Shown: in pieces, positions 1 through 6,988 of the stretch
How positions within the stretch are numbered: the first letter of the stretch is position 1
How the letters are laid out: each line of letters begins with the position of its first letter
From: JBBRHF01 sp038223055
GTDB lineage: Bacteria; Actinomycetota; Actinomycetes; JACCUZ01
Direction of reading: 5' to 3'
Assembly (NCBI GenBank): GCA_038223055.1
Contig: JBBRHF010000092.1
Span: forward strand, 1 to 16,106
DNA: 16,106 bases
The notes under the pieces: model-generated
The model's database searches: none
Seen by the model: the letters and a program-made list of their open reading frames with translations, nothing else
Told to the model about the DNA's origin: nothing
Program-made: the position numbers and the translations under genes

Positions 1-1
1 C

Positions 2-142
2 CCGACGGCCGAGTTCACGATCGAGCACGCCGCGACGACTGCGGGCCTGCCGCTGCGCGATCCTGCGTTCGATGCGGTGGCGGCGTCCCTCGGTGGTTTG
101 TCGTTCCCCAGCGCGCCGGCCACGGCGGCGCCAGGGCGGTGA
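2..142 (+). CDS. C-terminal end of an upstream gene, probably the anti-sigma-E factor
   Basis: Only the last 46 codons are in the window, ending at TGA 140-142. The readable tail (ending SAPATAAPGR) is rich in Ala, Pro and Thr and shows no domain. Its stop overlaps the GTG start of the RseB-like gene by GTGA, so the two are translationally coupled. In actinobacteria, and in M. tuberculosis before htrA-tatB, this slot holds the zinc-binding anti-sigma factor RseA. The assignment rests on position only; the diagnostic HxxxCxxC motif would lie outside the window. Confidence 0.5.
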   Translation, partial: PTAEFTIEHAATTAGLPLRDPAFDAVAASLGGLSFPSAPATAAPGR

Positions 143-1356
143 ACAGGCTTGGCCCCGCGCAGGCGTCGGTGACGTCGGCCGGGCTCGCCGTTCCGGTTGC
201 GTTGCTGATGATCGCTGTGTGCGTCGGCGGTTGGTCGTCGTCGCTGCTGGGCCCGGCGGCGGCCACCGCCGCTACGGCAAGGACGACGGCAAGGGCGGGC
301 GCGACCGCCGCCCCGACGCCGGTCGCCCCGACGCAGGCTGACCCGGTCGCGCTCCGACTGCTGGCGCGGGCCTCGGCAGCGCCCGCGATGACGCCCTACC
401 GCGGCCTGCAGTTCGTGTCCACGTGGAGCTCGGCGGGTTCTACCGGCCTCGTCGTACAGGTCGATCATCGCCCCGGCCTCGGCACCTCCGTGCGCAGCGC
501 GGGTACCGCCGTGGCACCGGGCGGCGACACCTACCTGGTGGCCGGAGCTGCCGAGCCCTCGATCATGGGGGGCGCCGCCCTTCTCGGGCTGCTCGCCGAC
601 ACCTACGACGTGGTCGCTTCTGGCAACGAGCGGGTCGCTGGCCGAGACTGCTTCGTCGTGACCGCCCGCCGGCCGAAGACCGGGTCGCCGGCCGCCCGCT
701 TCTGCATCGACGAGGTCAGCGGGCTGGTCCTGCGCCGAGAGGTCTACGACGAGCGCGGACGCCTCACCCGGGCCAGCGCCTTCGTCCAGGTCGACGTCGG
801 CCGCGCGACCGCCACCGCACGAGCCCGGCCGGACCGGCAGTCCACCGGTTCGGAGACGAAGCCCACCGGACCCGACCGCAAGCCCGCTGGGTCACCGGCG
901 ATCCCCGACGCCTGGTCGCAGCGGGTGGTCGCCGCCGCCCTGGTGCCGATGCGCCACAACGGATGGACCTGCCCCTCCCGCCTGCCGGGCTCGCTCCGGC
1001 TGGTCGACGCGCGCCGGACCGGGCGTGACGCGGCCACGATCCTGCAACTGGGCTATTCCGACGGGCTCGCGTCGGTGTCGCTGTTCCAGCAGCCGGGCTG
1101 GCTCGACGGCGGTGACCTCGATGGCTATCGACGGACCGTCGTCGCCGGTCACCCCGCCTACGTGCACGACGGGGTCCTGGAACGGGTGATCTGGTCCGCT
1201 AGTGGGATGGTGTTCACGCTGGTGGCCGACGCCCCGGCCGGCACCGTCGAGCAGATCGTCGCGGCGCTGCCGCATCCGGCGCCCGATCACGGGATATGGA
1301 CCAGACTGGGACGGGGGGCGGACCGCGTCGGCTCGTGGTTCAATCCGTTCCAGTGA
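139..1356 (+). CDS. MucB/RseB-like sigma-E regulatory protein
   Basis: A 405-residue exported or membrane-tethered protein. Residues 12-36 form a hydrophobic signal/anchor, followed by an Ala/Thr-rich linker to about residue 66. Residues 67-218 resemble the LolB-like RseB N-terminal domain (PYRGLQFVSTWS at 86-97, then FCIDEVSGLVLRREVYDERG). A Pro/Gly/Lys linker (about 219-258) leads to a second domain (about 262-390) ending in a TVEQIVAALP helix. In proteobacteria RseB binds the periplasmic part of the anti-sigma factor RseA and senses envelope damage; the same role is inferred here. The GTG start at 139 overlaps the stop of the upstream gene, and htrA follows after 130 bp, so this looks like a sigma-E-type stress operon. 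The family call is fairly safe, the regulatory partner is inferred. Confidence 0.75.
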   Translation: MNRLGPAQASVTSAGLAVPVALLMIAVCVGGWSSSLLGPAAATAATARTTARAGATAAPTPVAPTQADPVALRLLARASAAPAMTPYRGLQFVSTWSSAGSTGLVVQVDHRPGLGTSVRSAGTAVAPGGDTYLVAGAAEPSIMGGAALLGLLADTYDVVASGNERVAGRDCFVVTARRPKTGSPAARFCIDEVSGLVLRREVYDERGRLTRASAFVQVDVGRATATARARPDRQSTGSETKPTGPDRKPAGSPAIPDAWSQRVVAAALVPMRHNGWTCPSRLPGSLRLVDARRTGRDAATILQLGYSDGLASVSLFQQPGWLDGGDLDGYRRTVVAGHPAYVHDGVLERVIWSASGMVFTLVADAPAGTVEQIVAALPHPAPDHGIWTRLGRGADRVGSWFNPFQ

Positions 1357-1378
1357 GCATCGGCCGTTCCAGTGAGCA
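1345..1378. repeat. Direct repeat spanning the rseB-like stop codon
   Basis: The 15-mer CCGTTCCAGTGAGCA occurs at 1345-1359 and again at 1364-1378, a 19-bp period. The first copy contains the stop codon of the RseB-like gene (TGA 1354-1356). It looks like a small local duplication and no function is evident. Confidence 0.7.
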
Positions 1379-1486
1379 GTGGCCCTTTGAGCGAGCACCG
1401 GGGGGCGGCCGCGAGCACGGCGGTCACGCAGCGCGGAGGACCGAGCACCGACCGACGGACAGACCGGCACCAGGAGCCACGAACAC

Positions 1487-2917
1487 ATGACCGACGAACA
1501 GGGCCCGCCCGCGGATGTGCCCTGGTGGTCCCGGCCCGGCGGCGACGCGTGGGGCGCCCCGGACCATGCCGCGGGTGCCGCCCGTCCCCAGGAAGTCCCC
1601 CAGGTCGACGAGAGCTCGGCCGGCTACGAGCCGTTCGCGCCTCCGCACGCAGCGTTCGAGGCCTTCGCCCCCCAGCACGCAGCCTTCGAGCCACCTTCCC
1701 CGTTCCCGACCACGCCCGGCGGCGTCTCCGCCGGCTCACCCTGGGACCTGCCCGGGTCGGCGCCCGACGACCGGGTCGAGGACAGCCTTGGACGCGGCCC
1801 GCGGCGGCGCGGCCGGCCGGCAACGGCCACTCTGGTCGCCATCGCGGTGCTGGTCGCGCTGCTCGCGGGTGGTGTCGGAGGCTGGGCGGGCTACCTGCTC
1901 GCCACCCGCCACAGCGACTCCGTCACGGTCGACGGAGCCAGCCTGGGTGCCCCGCCCGCCACGTCCGTGCGGCGGGCTGCCGACAGCGTGGCCGGGGTGG
2001 CGTCTCGGGCGCTGCCCAGCGTCGTACAGATCAAGGTTGTCACGGCCGAGGGCGACGCCTCCGGTTCGGGCTTCGTCATCGACGAGACCGGCCTGATCGT
2101 CACCAACAGCCACGTCGTCGCCACGGCGGACGCCTCGGGCATCGTCGTGGTCTTCTCCGACAACACCACCACCAAGGCCCGGCTGGTCGGCCGGTCCGGC
2201 AGCTATGACCTGGCGGTGCTCAAGGTCGGCGCCAGAAACCTGCGGCCGATGCCGCTGGGCAACTCCGACAGCGTGGTGGTCGGCGATGCGGTGATCGCCG
2301 TCGGGTCCCCGCTGGGGCTCTCGGGCACGGTGACGAGTGGCATCGTGAGCGCCAAGAACCGCCCGGTCACGGCTGGTGAGCGCAGCGCCGACGACAGCTC
2401 ATACATCAACGCGATCCAGACCGACGCCGCGATCAACCCGGGCAATTCCGGCGGCCCGCTGGTCAACCTCACCGGGGAGGTGATCGGCGTCAACTCCGCG
2501 ATCGCGACGGTGGGCGCGTCGGCACTGGGGGGGGCCAGCGGCAACATCGGCGTGGGTTTCGCCATCCCCATCAATCAGGTCCGGCGCACGGCTGAGCAGA
2601 TCATCAAGACTGGCTCGGCCCAGTTCCCGATCATCGGCGCCTCGTTGGACAGCACGTTCGATGGCGACGGGGCTCGCATCGCGCCTAAGCCGGAAAGCGA
2701 CGGCACCCCGGCAGTACGCCGCGGCGGGCCGGCGGACCGCGCCGGCCTGAAGGCGGGCGACATCATTGTCGCCATCAACGGCGCCCCGGTGCCGGGCAGC
2801 CGCGAGCTGATCGTGGCGATCCGGGCCAAGCGCCCCGGGGACAGCGTGCGGCTCACCGTCACGCGCGCGGGCCGGACGCGCACTGTCGCCGTCGTGCTCG
2901 GCTCGTCCAAGGGCTGA
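1487..2917 (+). CDS. htrA: HtrA/DegP-type membrane-anchored serine protease with PDZ domain
   Basis: A 476-residue S1C protease for misfolded envelope proteins. The order is: disordered cytoplasmic N-terminus (1-105), RRRGR stop-transfer, transmembrane helix about 113-138, trypsin-like domain about 165-365, PDZ domain about 380-470. The catalytic triad is visible: H209 in TNSHVV, D241 in YDLAVLKV, S321 in NPGNSGGPLV. The PDZ part has GGPADRAGLKAGDIIVAING. The ATG at 1487 is preceded by AGGAG at 1472-1476, so the start is well placed. The N-terminus carries two copies of a decapeptide, FAPPHAAFEA and FAPQHAAFEP (50-69). The gene lies after the RseB-like gene and before tatB, as in the mycobacterial sigE-rseA-htrA-tatB locus. 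Family call is secure. Confidence 0.95.
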   Translation: MTDEQGPPADVPWWSRPGGDAWGAPDHAAGAARPQEVPQVDESSAGYEPFAPPHAAFEAFAPQHAAFEPPSPFPTTPGGVSAGSPWDLPGSAPDDRVEDSLGRGPRRRGRPATATLVAIAVLVALLAGGVGGWAGYLLATRHSDSVTVDGASLGAPPATSVRRAADSVAGVASRALPSVVQIKVVTAEGDASGSGFVIDETGLIVTNSHVVATADASGIVVVFSDNTTTKARLVGRSGSYDLAVLKVGARNLRPMPLGNSDSVVVGDAVIAVGSPLGLSGTVTSGIVSAKNRPVTAGERSADDSSYINAIQTDAAINPGNSGGPLVNLTGEVIGVNSAIATVGASALGGASGNIGVGFAIPINQVRRTAEQIIKTGSAQFPIIGASLDSTFDGDGARIAPKPESDGTPAVRRGGPADRAGLKAGDIIVAINGAPVPGSRELIVAIRAKRPGDSVRLTVTRAGRTRTVAVVLGSSKG

Positions 2918-2984
2918 GCCCGGGCGGCGCCGTCCCGGTAACGTGGGGGGCAGCCCGCCAGCGGTGCGGCGCCATCAATCGGCC

Positions 2985-2992
2985 GGGAGGAG
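2985..2992 (+). promoter_or_regulatory. Ribosome binding site that fixes the tatB start
   Basis: GGGAGGAG lies 4 bp before ATG 2997. It supports this ATG over the in-frame upstream GTG at 2943, which would add 18 residues ahead of the TatB membrane helix. Confidence 0.75.
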
Positions 2993-2996
2993 CGTC

Positions 2997-3593
2997 ATGA
3001 TCTTCGACATCGGTCCGTTGGAGTTCCTTGCCCTCGCCGTGGTCGCCATGCTCGTGCTCGGCCCCGAGAAGTTGCCGAAGTTCGCCGCCGACGCGGCCAG
3101 GATGCTGCGCACGCTGCGCACGATGGCGAACACGGCAAAGGAGGACGTGCGCCGAGAGCTCGGGCCCGAGTTGCAGGGCATCTCGCTGGAGGATCTCAAC
3201 CCGCGCACCCTCGTCCGCAAGCACATCCTGGATGAGCTCGACCTCGACGGACTGGGCCTCAACGGGCTGGGCGATGACGGGGACGGCCGGGACGACCGGA
3301 ATGAAGGAGGGGACGGCGGACCCGCTCGCCCGTCACGAAACGGTCGAGCCAGCGGGTCGGGCTTGAACACGACGAGCACCGGACCGGCCGGCATCGCCAA
3401 GCCGGGCATCGCCAAGACGGGCATCGCCAAGCCGGGCATCGCCAAGACCGACTTCGGCAAGGCGGGCACCGGGCAGACGAACGCAGGGCAGACGAACGCA
3501 GGTCAGACGAACGCAGGGCAGTCGGACGCAGGTCAGGTGGACGCCAGCCCCGGCCAGACCGGGACCGGCACGTCGTACGACGACGCGACCTAG
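2997..3593 (+). CDS. tatB: Sec-independent translocase subunit TatB with a repetitive tail
   Basis: A 198-residue subunit of the twin-arginine translocase, which recognises folded substrates with TatC. The start MIFDIGPLEFLALAVVAMLV gives the single membrane helix (about 2-21). The LGPEKLPKFA hinge and an amphipathic helix (about 30-60) follow, as in TatA/B proteins; residues 62-82 match the actinobacterial TatB helical part. From residue 83 the chain turns Gly/Asp-rich. Residues 132-151 are four GIAK(P/T)(G/T) units and residues 159-183 are five GQ(T/S)(N/D)A-type units, both from 15-bp DNA repeats. Such a tail is not part of the TatB fold and varies between actinobacteria. The gene ends a + strand run that converges on mrp. 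Confidence 0.9.
   Translation: MIFDIGPLEFLALAVVAMLVLGPEKLPKFAADAARMLRTLRTMANTAKEDVRRELGPELQGISLEDLNPRTLVRKHILDELDLDGLGLNGLGDDGDGRDDRNEGGDGGPARPSRNGRASGSGLNTTSTGPAGIAKPGIAKTGIAKPGIAKTDFGKAGTGQTNAGQTNAGQTNAGQSDAGQVDASPGQTGTGTSYDDAT
3390..3545. repeat. Two adjacent 15-bp tandem arrays inside tatB
   Basis: Array A has four units of GGCATCGCCAAGCCG/ACG at 3390-3449, with a decayed fifth unit at 3450-3464. Array B has five units of GGGCAGACGAACGCA and variants at 3471-3545, degenerating towards the 3' end. Both have a 15-bp period, so copy-number change keeps the reading frame. Confidence 0.9.
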
Positions 3594-3652
3594 CCCGCAG
3601 AGCCCCAACGGGCCCCGGCGCTGCCCAGATGGTGAGCAGCGGTCCGTCCGAC

Positions 3653-3667
3653 AGGCGAGATTCGCCT
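3653..3667. terminator. Weak hairpin, possible bidirectional terminator
   Basis: AGGCGA-GAT-TCGCCT forms a 6-bp stem with a 3-nt loop between two convergent genes. There is no T-tract on either side, so it would have to be an atypical actinobacterial terminator. Confidence 0.25.
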
Positions 3668-3695
3668 TCGTGGCTGGGTGAACGTGCGCGGCACG

Positions 3696-3709
3696 AGGTG
3701 TCGACACCT
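3696..3709. promoter_or_regulatory. Perfect 14-bp palindrome
   Basis: AGGTGTCGACACCT is fully self-complementary. It has the look of a dimeric regulator site, yet it lies between two 3' ends, about 100 bp past tatB and 125 bp past mrp, where no start is known. A cruciform or terminator role is also possible. Confidence 0.35.
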
Positions 3710-3833
3710 ACGTCCGGTGCGTTTCGCCTCAACTAGGTCACCCTCCGAGAGCCCTCGCTGCCGGAGCCCCACCGCGCCAACCCGAAGTTACGGGTAACCG
3801 GGCCACGGGCAACGACGGCAGCGGGGAGCGAAC

Positions 3834-4991
3834 TCAGCGCCCGGCGGGGGACAGGCCGAGCGGACGTCCGGCGAGGCCGCGGGATCGGTGCCCGAGGCGC
3901 TGCGCGATCTCGATCAGCGCCGCGGCGGCGGGGGCTTCGGGGTGGTCGAGGACCAGGGGGCGACCCGAGTCGCCGCCCTCGCGCAGGCGGGTGTCGATCG
4001 GGATCTGCCCGAGCAGCGGGACTCGGGCGCCGATCGAGCGGGTAAGGCCGTCGGCCACCGCCTGGCCGCCGCCGCTGCCGAACACGTCGACCCGCTCCTT
4101 GCAGTGCGGGCAGGGCAGGTAGGACATGTTCTCGATCACGCCGGCGATCTGCTGGTGGGTCTGAAGCGCGATCGTGCCGGCGCGCTCGGCGACCTCGGCG
4201 GCCGCCTGCTGAGGGGTCGTGACGACCAGGAGCTCCGCCGGCGGCACCAGTTGGGCCACCGAGATGGCGATGTCCCCGGTGCCGGGCGGGAGGTCCATCA
4301 GCAGTATGTCGAGGTCACCCCAGTAAACGTCGCCGAGGAACTGCTGCAGCGCCCGGTGCAGCATCGGCCCGCGCCACACGACGGGCGCGTTGCCGGTGAC
4401 GAACATGCCGATCGAGATGACCTTCACGTCGTGGGCGACCGGCGGGATGATCATTTCTTCGACCTGCGTCGGGCGACCGGTGACGCCGAGCATGCGGGGA
4501 ACCGAGTGGCCGTAGATGTCGGCATCGACGACGCCGACCTTCAACCCGGACCGCGCCATGGCGGCAGCCAGGTTGACCGTCACCGAGCTCTTGCCGACCC
4601 CGCCCTTGCCGGACGCGACGGCGAAGACCCGGGTCAGCGAGCCAGCCTTGGCGAACGGGATCTCGCGCTCCGCGGTGCCGCTGGGGTTGCCCCGGAGCTG
4701 GCTCTGCAGGGCCGCGCGCTGCTCAGGGCTCATGACGTCGAGCTCGACGTGCACCGATGTGACCCCCGGCACCTGGGTGACGGCGGCGGTGACCTCGCGG
4801 GTGATCTGCTCGCGCATCGGGCAGCCGGCGACGGTGAGGAACACCTCGACCCGGGCGGCGCCGTCGGGGGCCACCTGCACGGACTTGACCATGCCGAGCT
4901 CGGTGATGGGTTTGCGGATCTCGGGGTCGATGACGCTGGCCAGGGCGGCGGTCACGGCCGCGACGATGGGCTCGGTCGTGGTGTCGGGCAT
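3834..4991 (-). CDS. mrp: Mrp/ApbC-type Fe-S cluster carrier ATPase
   Basis: A 385-residue P-loop protein that carries iron-sulfur clusters to apoproteins in the cytoplasm. An N-terminal DUF59/MIP18 domain (about 5-90) holds the conserved Cys57 in AGCPM. The Walker A motif of the ParA/MinD type is GKGGVGKSS (128-136), followed by VVDADIYGHS. LLMDLPPGTGD (230-240) is the Walker B/switch segment. Cys294 and Cys297 in YLPCPHC form the cluster-binding CxxC pair. The frame stays open upstream, but ATG 4991 gives the normal family length and N-terminus and avoids overlap with the DUF1003 gene. No Shine-Dalgarno is present; a TAGCAT hexamer lies 7 bp upstream. The order with its DUF1003 and CBS/MgtE_N neighbours matches the M. 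tuberculosis Rv1229c region. Confidence 0.93.
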   Translation of the reverse strand: MPDTTTEPIVAAVTAALASVIDPEIRKPITELGMVKSVQVAPDGAARVEVFLTVAGCPMREQITREVTAAVTQVPGVTSVHVELDVMSPEQRAALQSQLRGNPSGTAEREIPFAKAGSLTRVFAVASGKGGVGKSSVTVNLAAAMARSGLKVGVVDADIYGHSVPRMLGVTGRPTQVEEMIIPPVAHDVKVISIGMFVTGNAPVVWRGPMLHRALQQFLGDVYWGDLDILLMDLPPGTGDIAISVAQLVPPAELLVVTTPQQAAAEVAERAGTIALQTHQQIAGVIENMSYLPCPHCKERVDVFGSGGGQAVADGLTRSIGARVPLLGQIPIDTRLREGGDSGRPLVLDHPEAPAAAALIEIAQRLGHRSRGLAGRPLGLSPAGR

Positions 4992-4998
4992 AACAGCG

Positions 4999-5004
4999 AT
5001 GCTA
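4999..5004 (-). promoter_or_regulatory. Candidate -10 element for a leaderless mrp transcript
   Basis: Read on the - strand, TAGCAT (TANNNT class) ends 7 bp before the mrp ATG, which would place the transcription start at or next to the A of the ATG. The missing Shine-Dalgarno agrees with leaderless translation, common in actinobacteria. No clear -35 was found. Confidence 0.4.
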
Positions 5005-5053
5005 CGTGCCCATCCGGGCCGGGTCCGCCGCGCGCACTCCAGACGGGTCGCGC

Positions 5054-5656
5054 TCAGGCCCGAGGCAGCTCCCGCCGCGGGTCCCGTGGCGGCTCGCGCC
5101 GCGGCTCTCTCTGCTGCTCCCGAGGCGACTCCCGAGCGGGGAGCTCGATCGATTCGGCCCAGCCCGTGGCGACCCGCCGCTCCTCCAGCTCGTCGAGCAA
5201 TTGGCGCAGCTCGGAGCGCAGGAAGTCGCGGGTGGCCACATCGCCGACCGCCATCCGCAGCGACGCCAGCTCTCGGGTGAGGTAGTCGGTGTCGGCGATG
5301 CTGCGCTCGGCCAGCCCTCGGTCCTGCTCGTACTGCACCCGGTCGCGGTCGGCCTGGCGGTTCTGGGCCAGCAGGATCAGCGGCGCGGCATAGGACGCTT
5401 GCAGCGAGAGCATCAGGGTGAGCAGGATGAAGGGGTACTTGTCGAAGGCGAGGCCGTTGGCGGTGACGTTCCAGGCCAGCCACACCAGCACGAACACGGT
5501 CATGTAGACCAGGAACTTGCCGGTGCCGATGAACCGGGCGATGCGCTCGCTCAGCCGGCCGAACGCCTCGGGATCGTAGGTCGCAGTGGGCAGCCGCCGG
5601 CGAACATCCCGCGGCTGGTCCAGCCGGGCGCGCCCCGAACGCCGCTCACGCGCCAC
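5054..5656 (-). CDS. DUF1003 membrane protein
   Basis: A 200-residue protein of the DUF1003 family, function unknown. Residues 27-45 (YDPEAFGRLSERIARFIGT) and the two helices at about 45-63 and 76-97, joined by the NGLAFDKYPFILLTLMLS segment, are the family signature. A helical cytoplasmic part follows (100-160, QNRQADRDRVQYEQDRG), probably coiled. The last 26 residues are a run of R-E-P/R-D-P repeats, very basic and acidic at once, and probably disordered. The GTG start at 5656 lies 12 bp after the stop of the CBS/MgtE_N gene, with GAGGG about 10 bp upstream, so the two are cotranscribed. The M. tuberculosis counterpart sits in the same place near mrp. It may respond to ion or membrane state through its neighbour, but that is a guess. 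Confidence 0.85.
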   Translation of the reverse strand: MARERRSGRARLDQPRDVRRRLPTATYDPEAFGRLSERIARFIGTGKFLVYMTVFVLVWLAWNVTANGLAFDKYPFILLTLMLSLQASYAAPLILLAQNRQADRDRVQYEQDRGLAERSIADTDYLTRELASLRMAVGDVATRDFLRSELRQLLDELEERRVATGWAESIELPARESPREQQREPRREPPRDPRRELPRA

Positions 5657-5668
5657 GGTCGATCACCC

Positions 5669-6937
5669 TCACGACTCGGCCGGAGCGACATGCATGGCCA
5701 CGCGGTCGCGGTCGCGCCAGTCCTCGGGCAGTAGGTGATCCAGTACGTCGTCGACGGTCACCGCCCCGACCAGCCGGTCGTCCTCGTCGACGATCGGCAC
5801 AGCGACCAGGTTGTACGTCGCCAGGTGATGGGTGATCTGCGCCAGCGGGGTCTCGGCGTGCAGCGGCTCGATGTCGGAGTCGACAACGGCGCTGACGAGG
5901 GATGACGGGAGCTCGCGCAGCAGCCGCTGGATGTGCACGATCCCGATGAAGCGTCCGGTCGGGGTCTCCATCGGAGGCCGGCACACGTAGACCTGTGCGG
6001 CGAGGGCGGGCGAGAGCTCGGGTTGGCGCACCCGGGCCAGCGCATCGGCGACGGTGGCGTCGGGCGAGAGCACCACCGGCTCGGTGGTCATCATGCCTCC
6101 GGCGGTGTCGTCGGAGTACTGCAGCAGCCGGCGCAGCGGCGCGGCCTCGTCGGGCTCCATCAGCGCCAGCAACTTCTGCTGCTCGTGGTGCGGCAGCTCG
6201 GAGAGCAGGTCGACGGCGTCGTCGGGCTGCATGGCCTCCAGGATGTCGGCGGCGCGCTCCTCCTCGAGCTTGCCGAGGATCACCACCTGGTCGTCCTCGG
6301 GCAGCTCCTCGAGGACGTCGGCCAGCTTCTCGTCGTCCAGCGCCGCAGCGACCTCGACCATCCGCTTGTCGGACAGCTCATGCAGGACGGTCGCGAGGTC
6401 GGCGGCGTTGAGCTTCTCGAACGTCGCCAGCAGGTTGGCAGCGCCCTGGCCCTCCTCGACCAACGAGAAGCCGGTGACGGCGTCCCAGCCGACGGTCAGC
6501 GCCTCGCCGCGGCGGCGCAGGCCCTTGCCGCCTCGGCGTACAAACAGCCGGGTGACTGCCCAGTCGCGAGTCCGCTGTCGCTCCATCGCGACGTCTTGCA
6601 CCGTGACGGTGCTCGCGTCTTCGGTGAGGATCACCGAGCGGTCCAGCATCTCGCCCAGCACGAGGGTCTCGGTGGCCCGCTGCTGGAACCGGCGCATGTT
6701 GACCACACCCGTCGTGATGACCTGCCCAGCGTCGATCGAGGTGACGCGGGTCATCGGGACGAAGATCCGCCGGCGCCCCGACACCTCGACCACCAGACCG
6801 AGCACGCGGGGCAGTTCGCGGCCGATGCGCAGGGTCACGACGACATCGCGGACGCGACCGACCGGGTCGCCGATGGGGTCGAAGACGGCGATCCCGGCTA
6901 GTCGGGCGATGAAGACTCGCGTCGGTGTGCCGCTCAC
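5669..6937 (-). CDS. PRC-barrel, MgtE N-terminal and CBS-pair protein without a channel domain
   Basis: A 422-residue soluble protein. Residues 8-70 and about 85-160 form PRC-barrel-like segments (RLAGIAVFDPIGDPVGRVRD). Residues about 172-280 are an MgtE_N superhelix of LxxLxxEELPxDD repeats (DVLEELPEDDQVVILGKL). The CBS pair follows at about 282-345 and 350-405 (TYNLVAVPIVDEDDRLVGAV). True MgtE magnesium channels have five membrane helices after the CBS pair; this chain ends there with none. It therefore has the cytosolic Mg2+-sensing half only and is likely a sensor or regulator. Automatic annotation often calls it a magnesium transporter, which the sequence does not support. The M. tuberculosis counterpart is Rv1232c. 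The GTG start has GAGGG just upstream; a TAGCCT hexamer overlapping that region is a possible -10. Confidence 0.85.
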   Translation of the reverse strand: MSGTPTRVFIARLAGIAVFDPIGDPVGRVRDVVVTLRIGRELPRVLGLVVEVSGRRRIFVPMTRVTSIDAGQVITTGVVNMRRFQQRATETLVLGEMLDRSVILTEDASTVTVQDVAMERQRTRDWAVTRLFVRRGGKGLRRRGEALTVGWDAVTGFSLVEEGQGAANLLATFEKLNAADLATVLHELSDKRMVEVAAALDDEKLADVLEELPEDDQVVILGKLEEERAADILEAMQPDDAVDLLSELPHHEQQKLLALMEPDEAAPLRRLLQYSDDTAGGMMTTEPVVLSPDATVADALARVRQPELSPALAAQVYVCRPPMETPTGRFIGIVHIQRLLRELPSSLVSAVVDSDIEPLHAETPLAQITHHLATYNLVAVPIVDEDDRLVGAVTVDDVLDHLLPEDWRDRDRVAMHVAPAES

Positions 6938-6988
6938 AAGCCCTCAGGCTACCGGCGTCACCGCACGTCGGCTGCCTCGTCTCAGGTC

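Larger units (their letters stand above)
3594..3833. other. Intergenic gap between convergent tatB and mrp
   Basis: These 240 bp show no convincing gene on either strand. They hold a perfect 14-bp palindrome (3696-3709) and a 6-bp hairpin (3653-3667). Transcripts from both sides must end here, but no hairpin with a T-run is visible. Confidence 0.6.

Noticed and set aside
1357..1486. Sigma-E-type promoter (GGAAC ... GTT) before htrA
   Set aside because: No GGAAC/CGTT pair with suitable spacing was found on the + strand, so htrA is probably read from further upstream.
3888..5285. 465-codon open frame on the + strand
   Set aside because: It lies opposite mrp and runs into the DUF1003 gene; the translation is Asp/Arg/Gly-rich without any domain, a typical antisense frame in high-G+C DNA.
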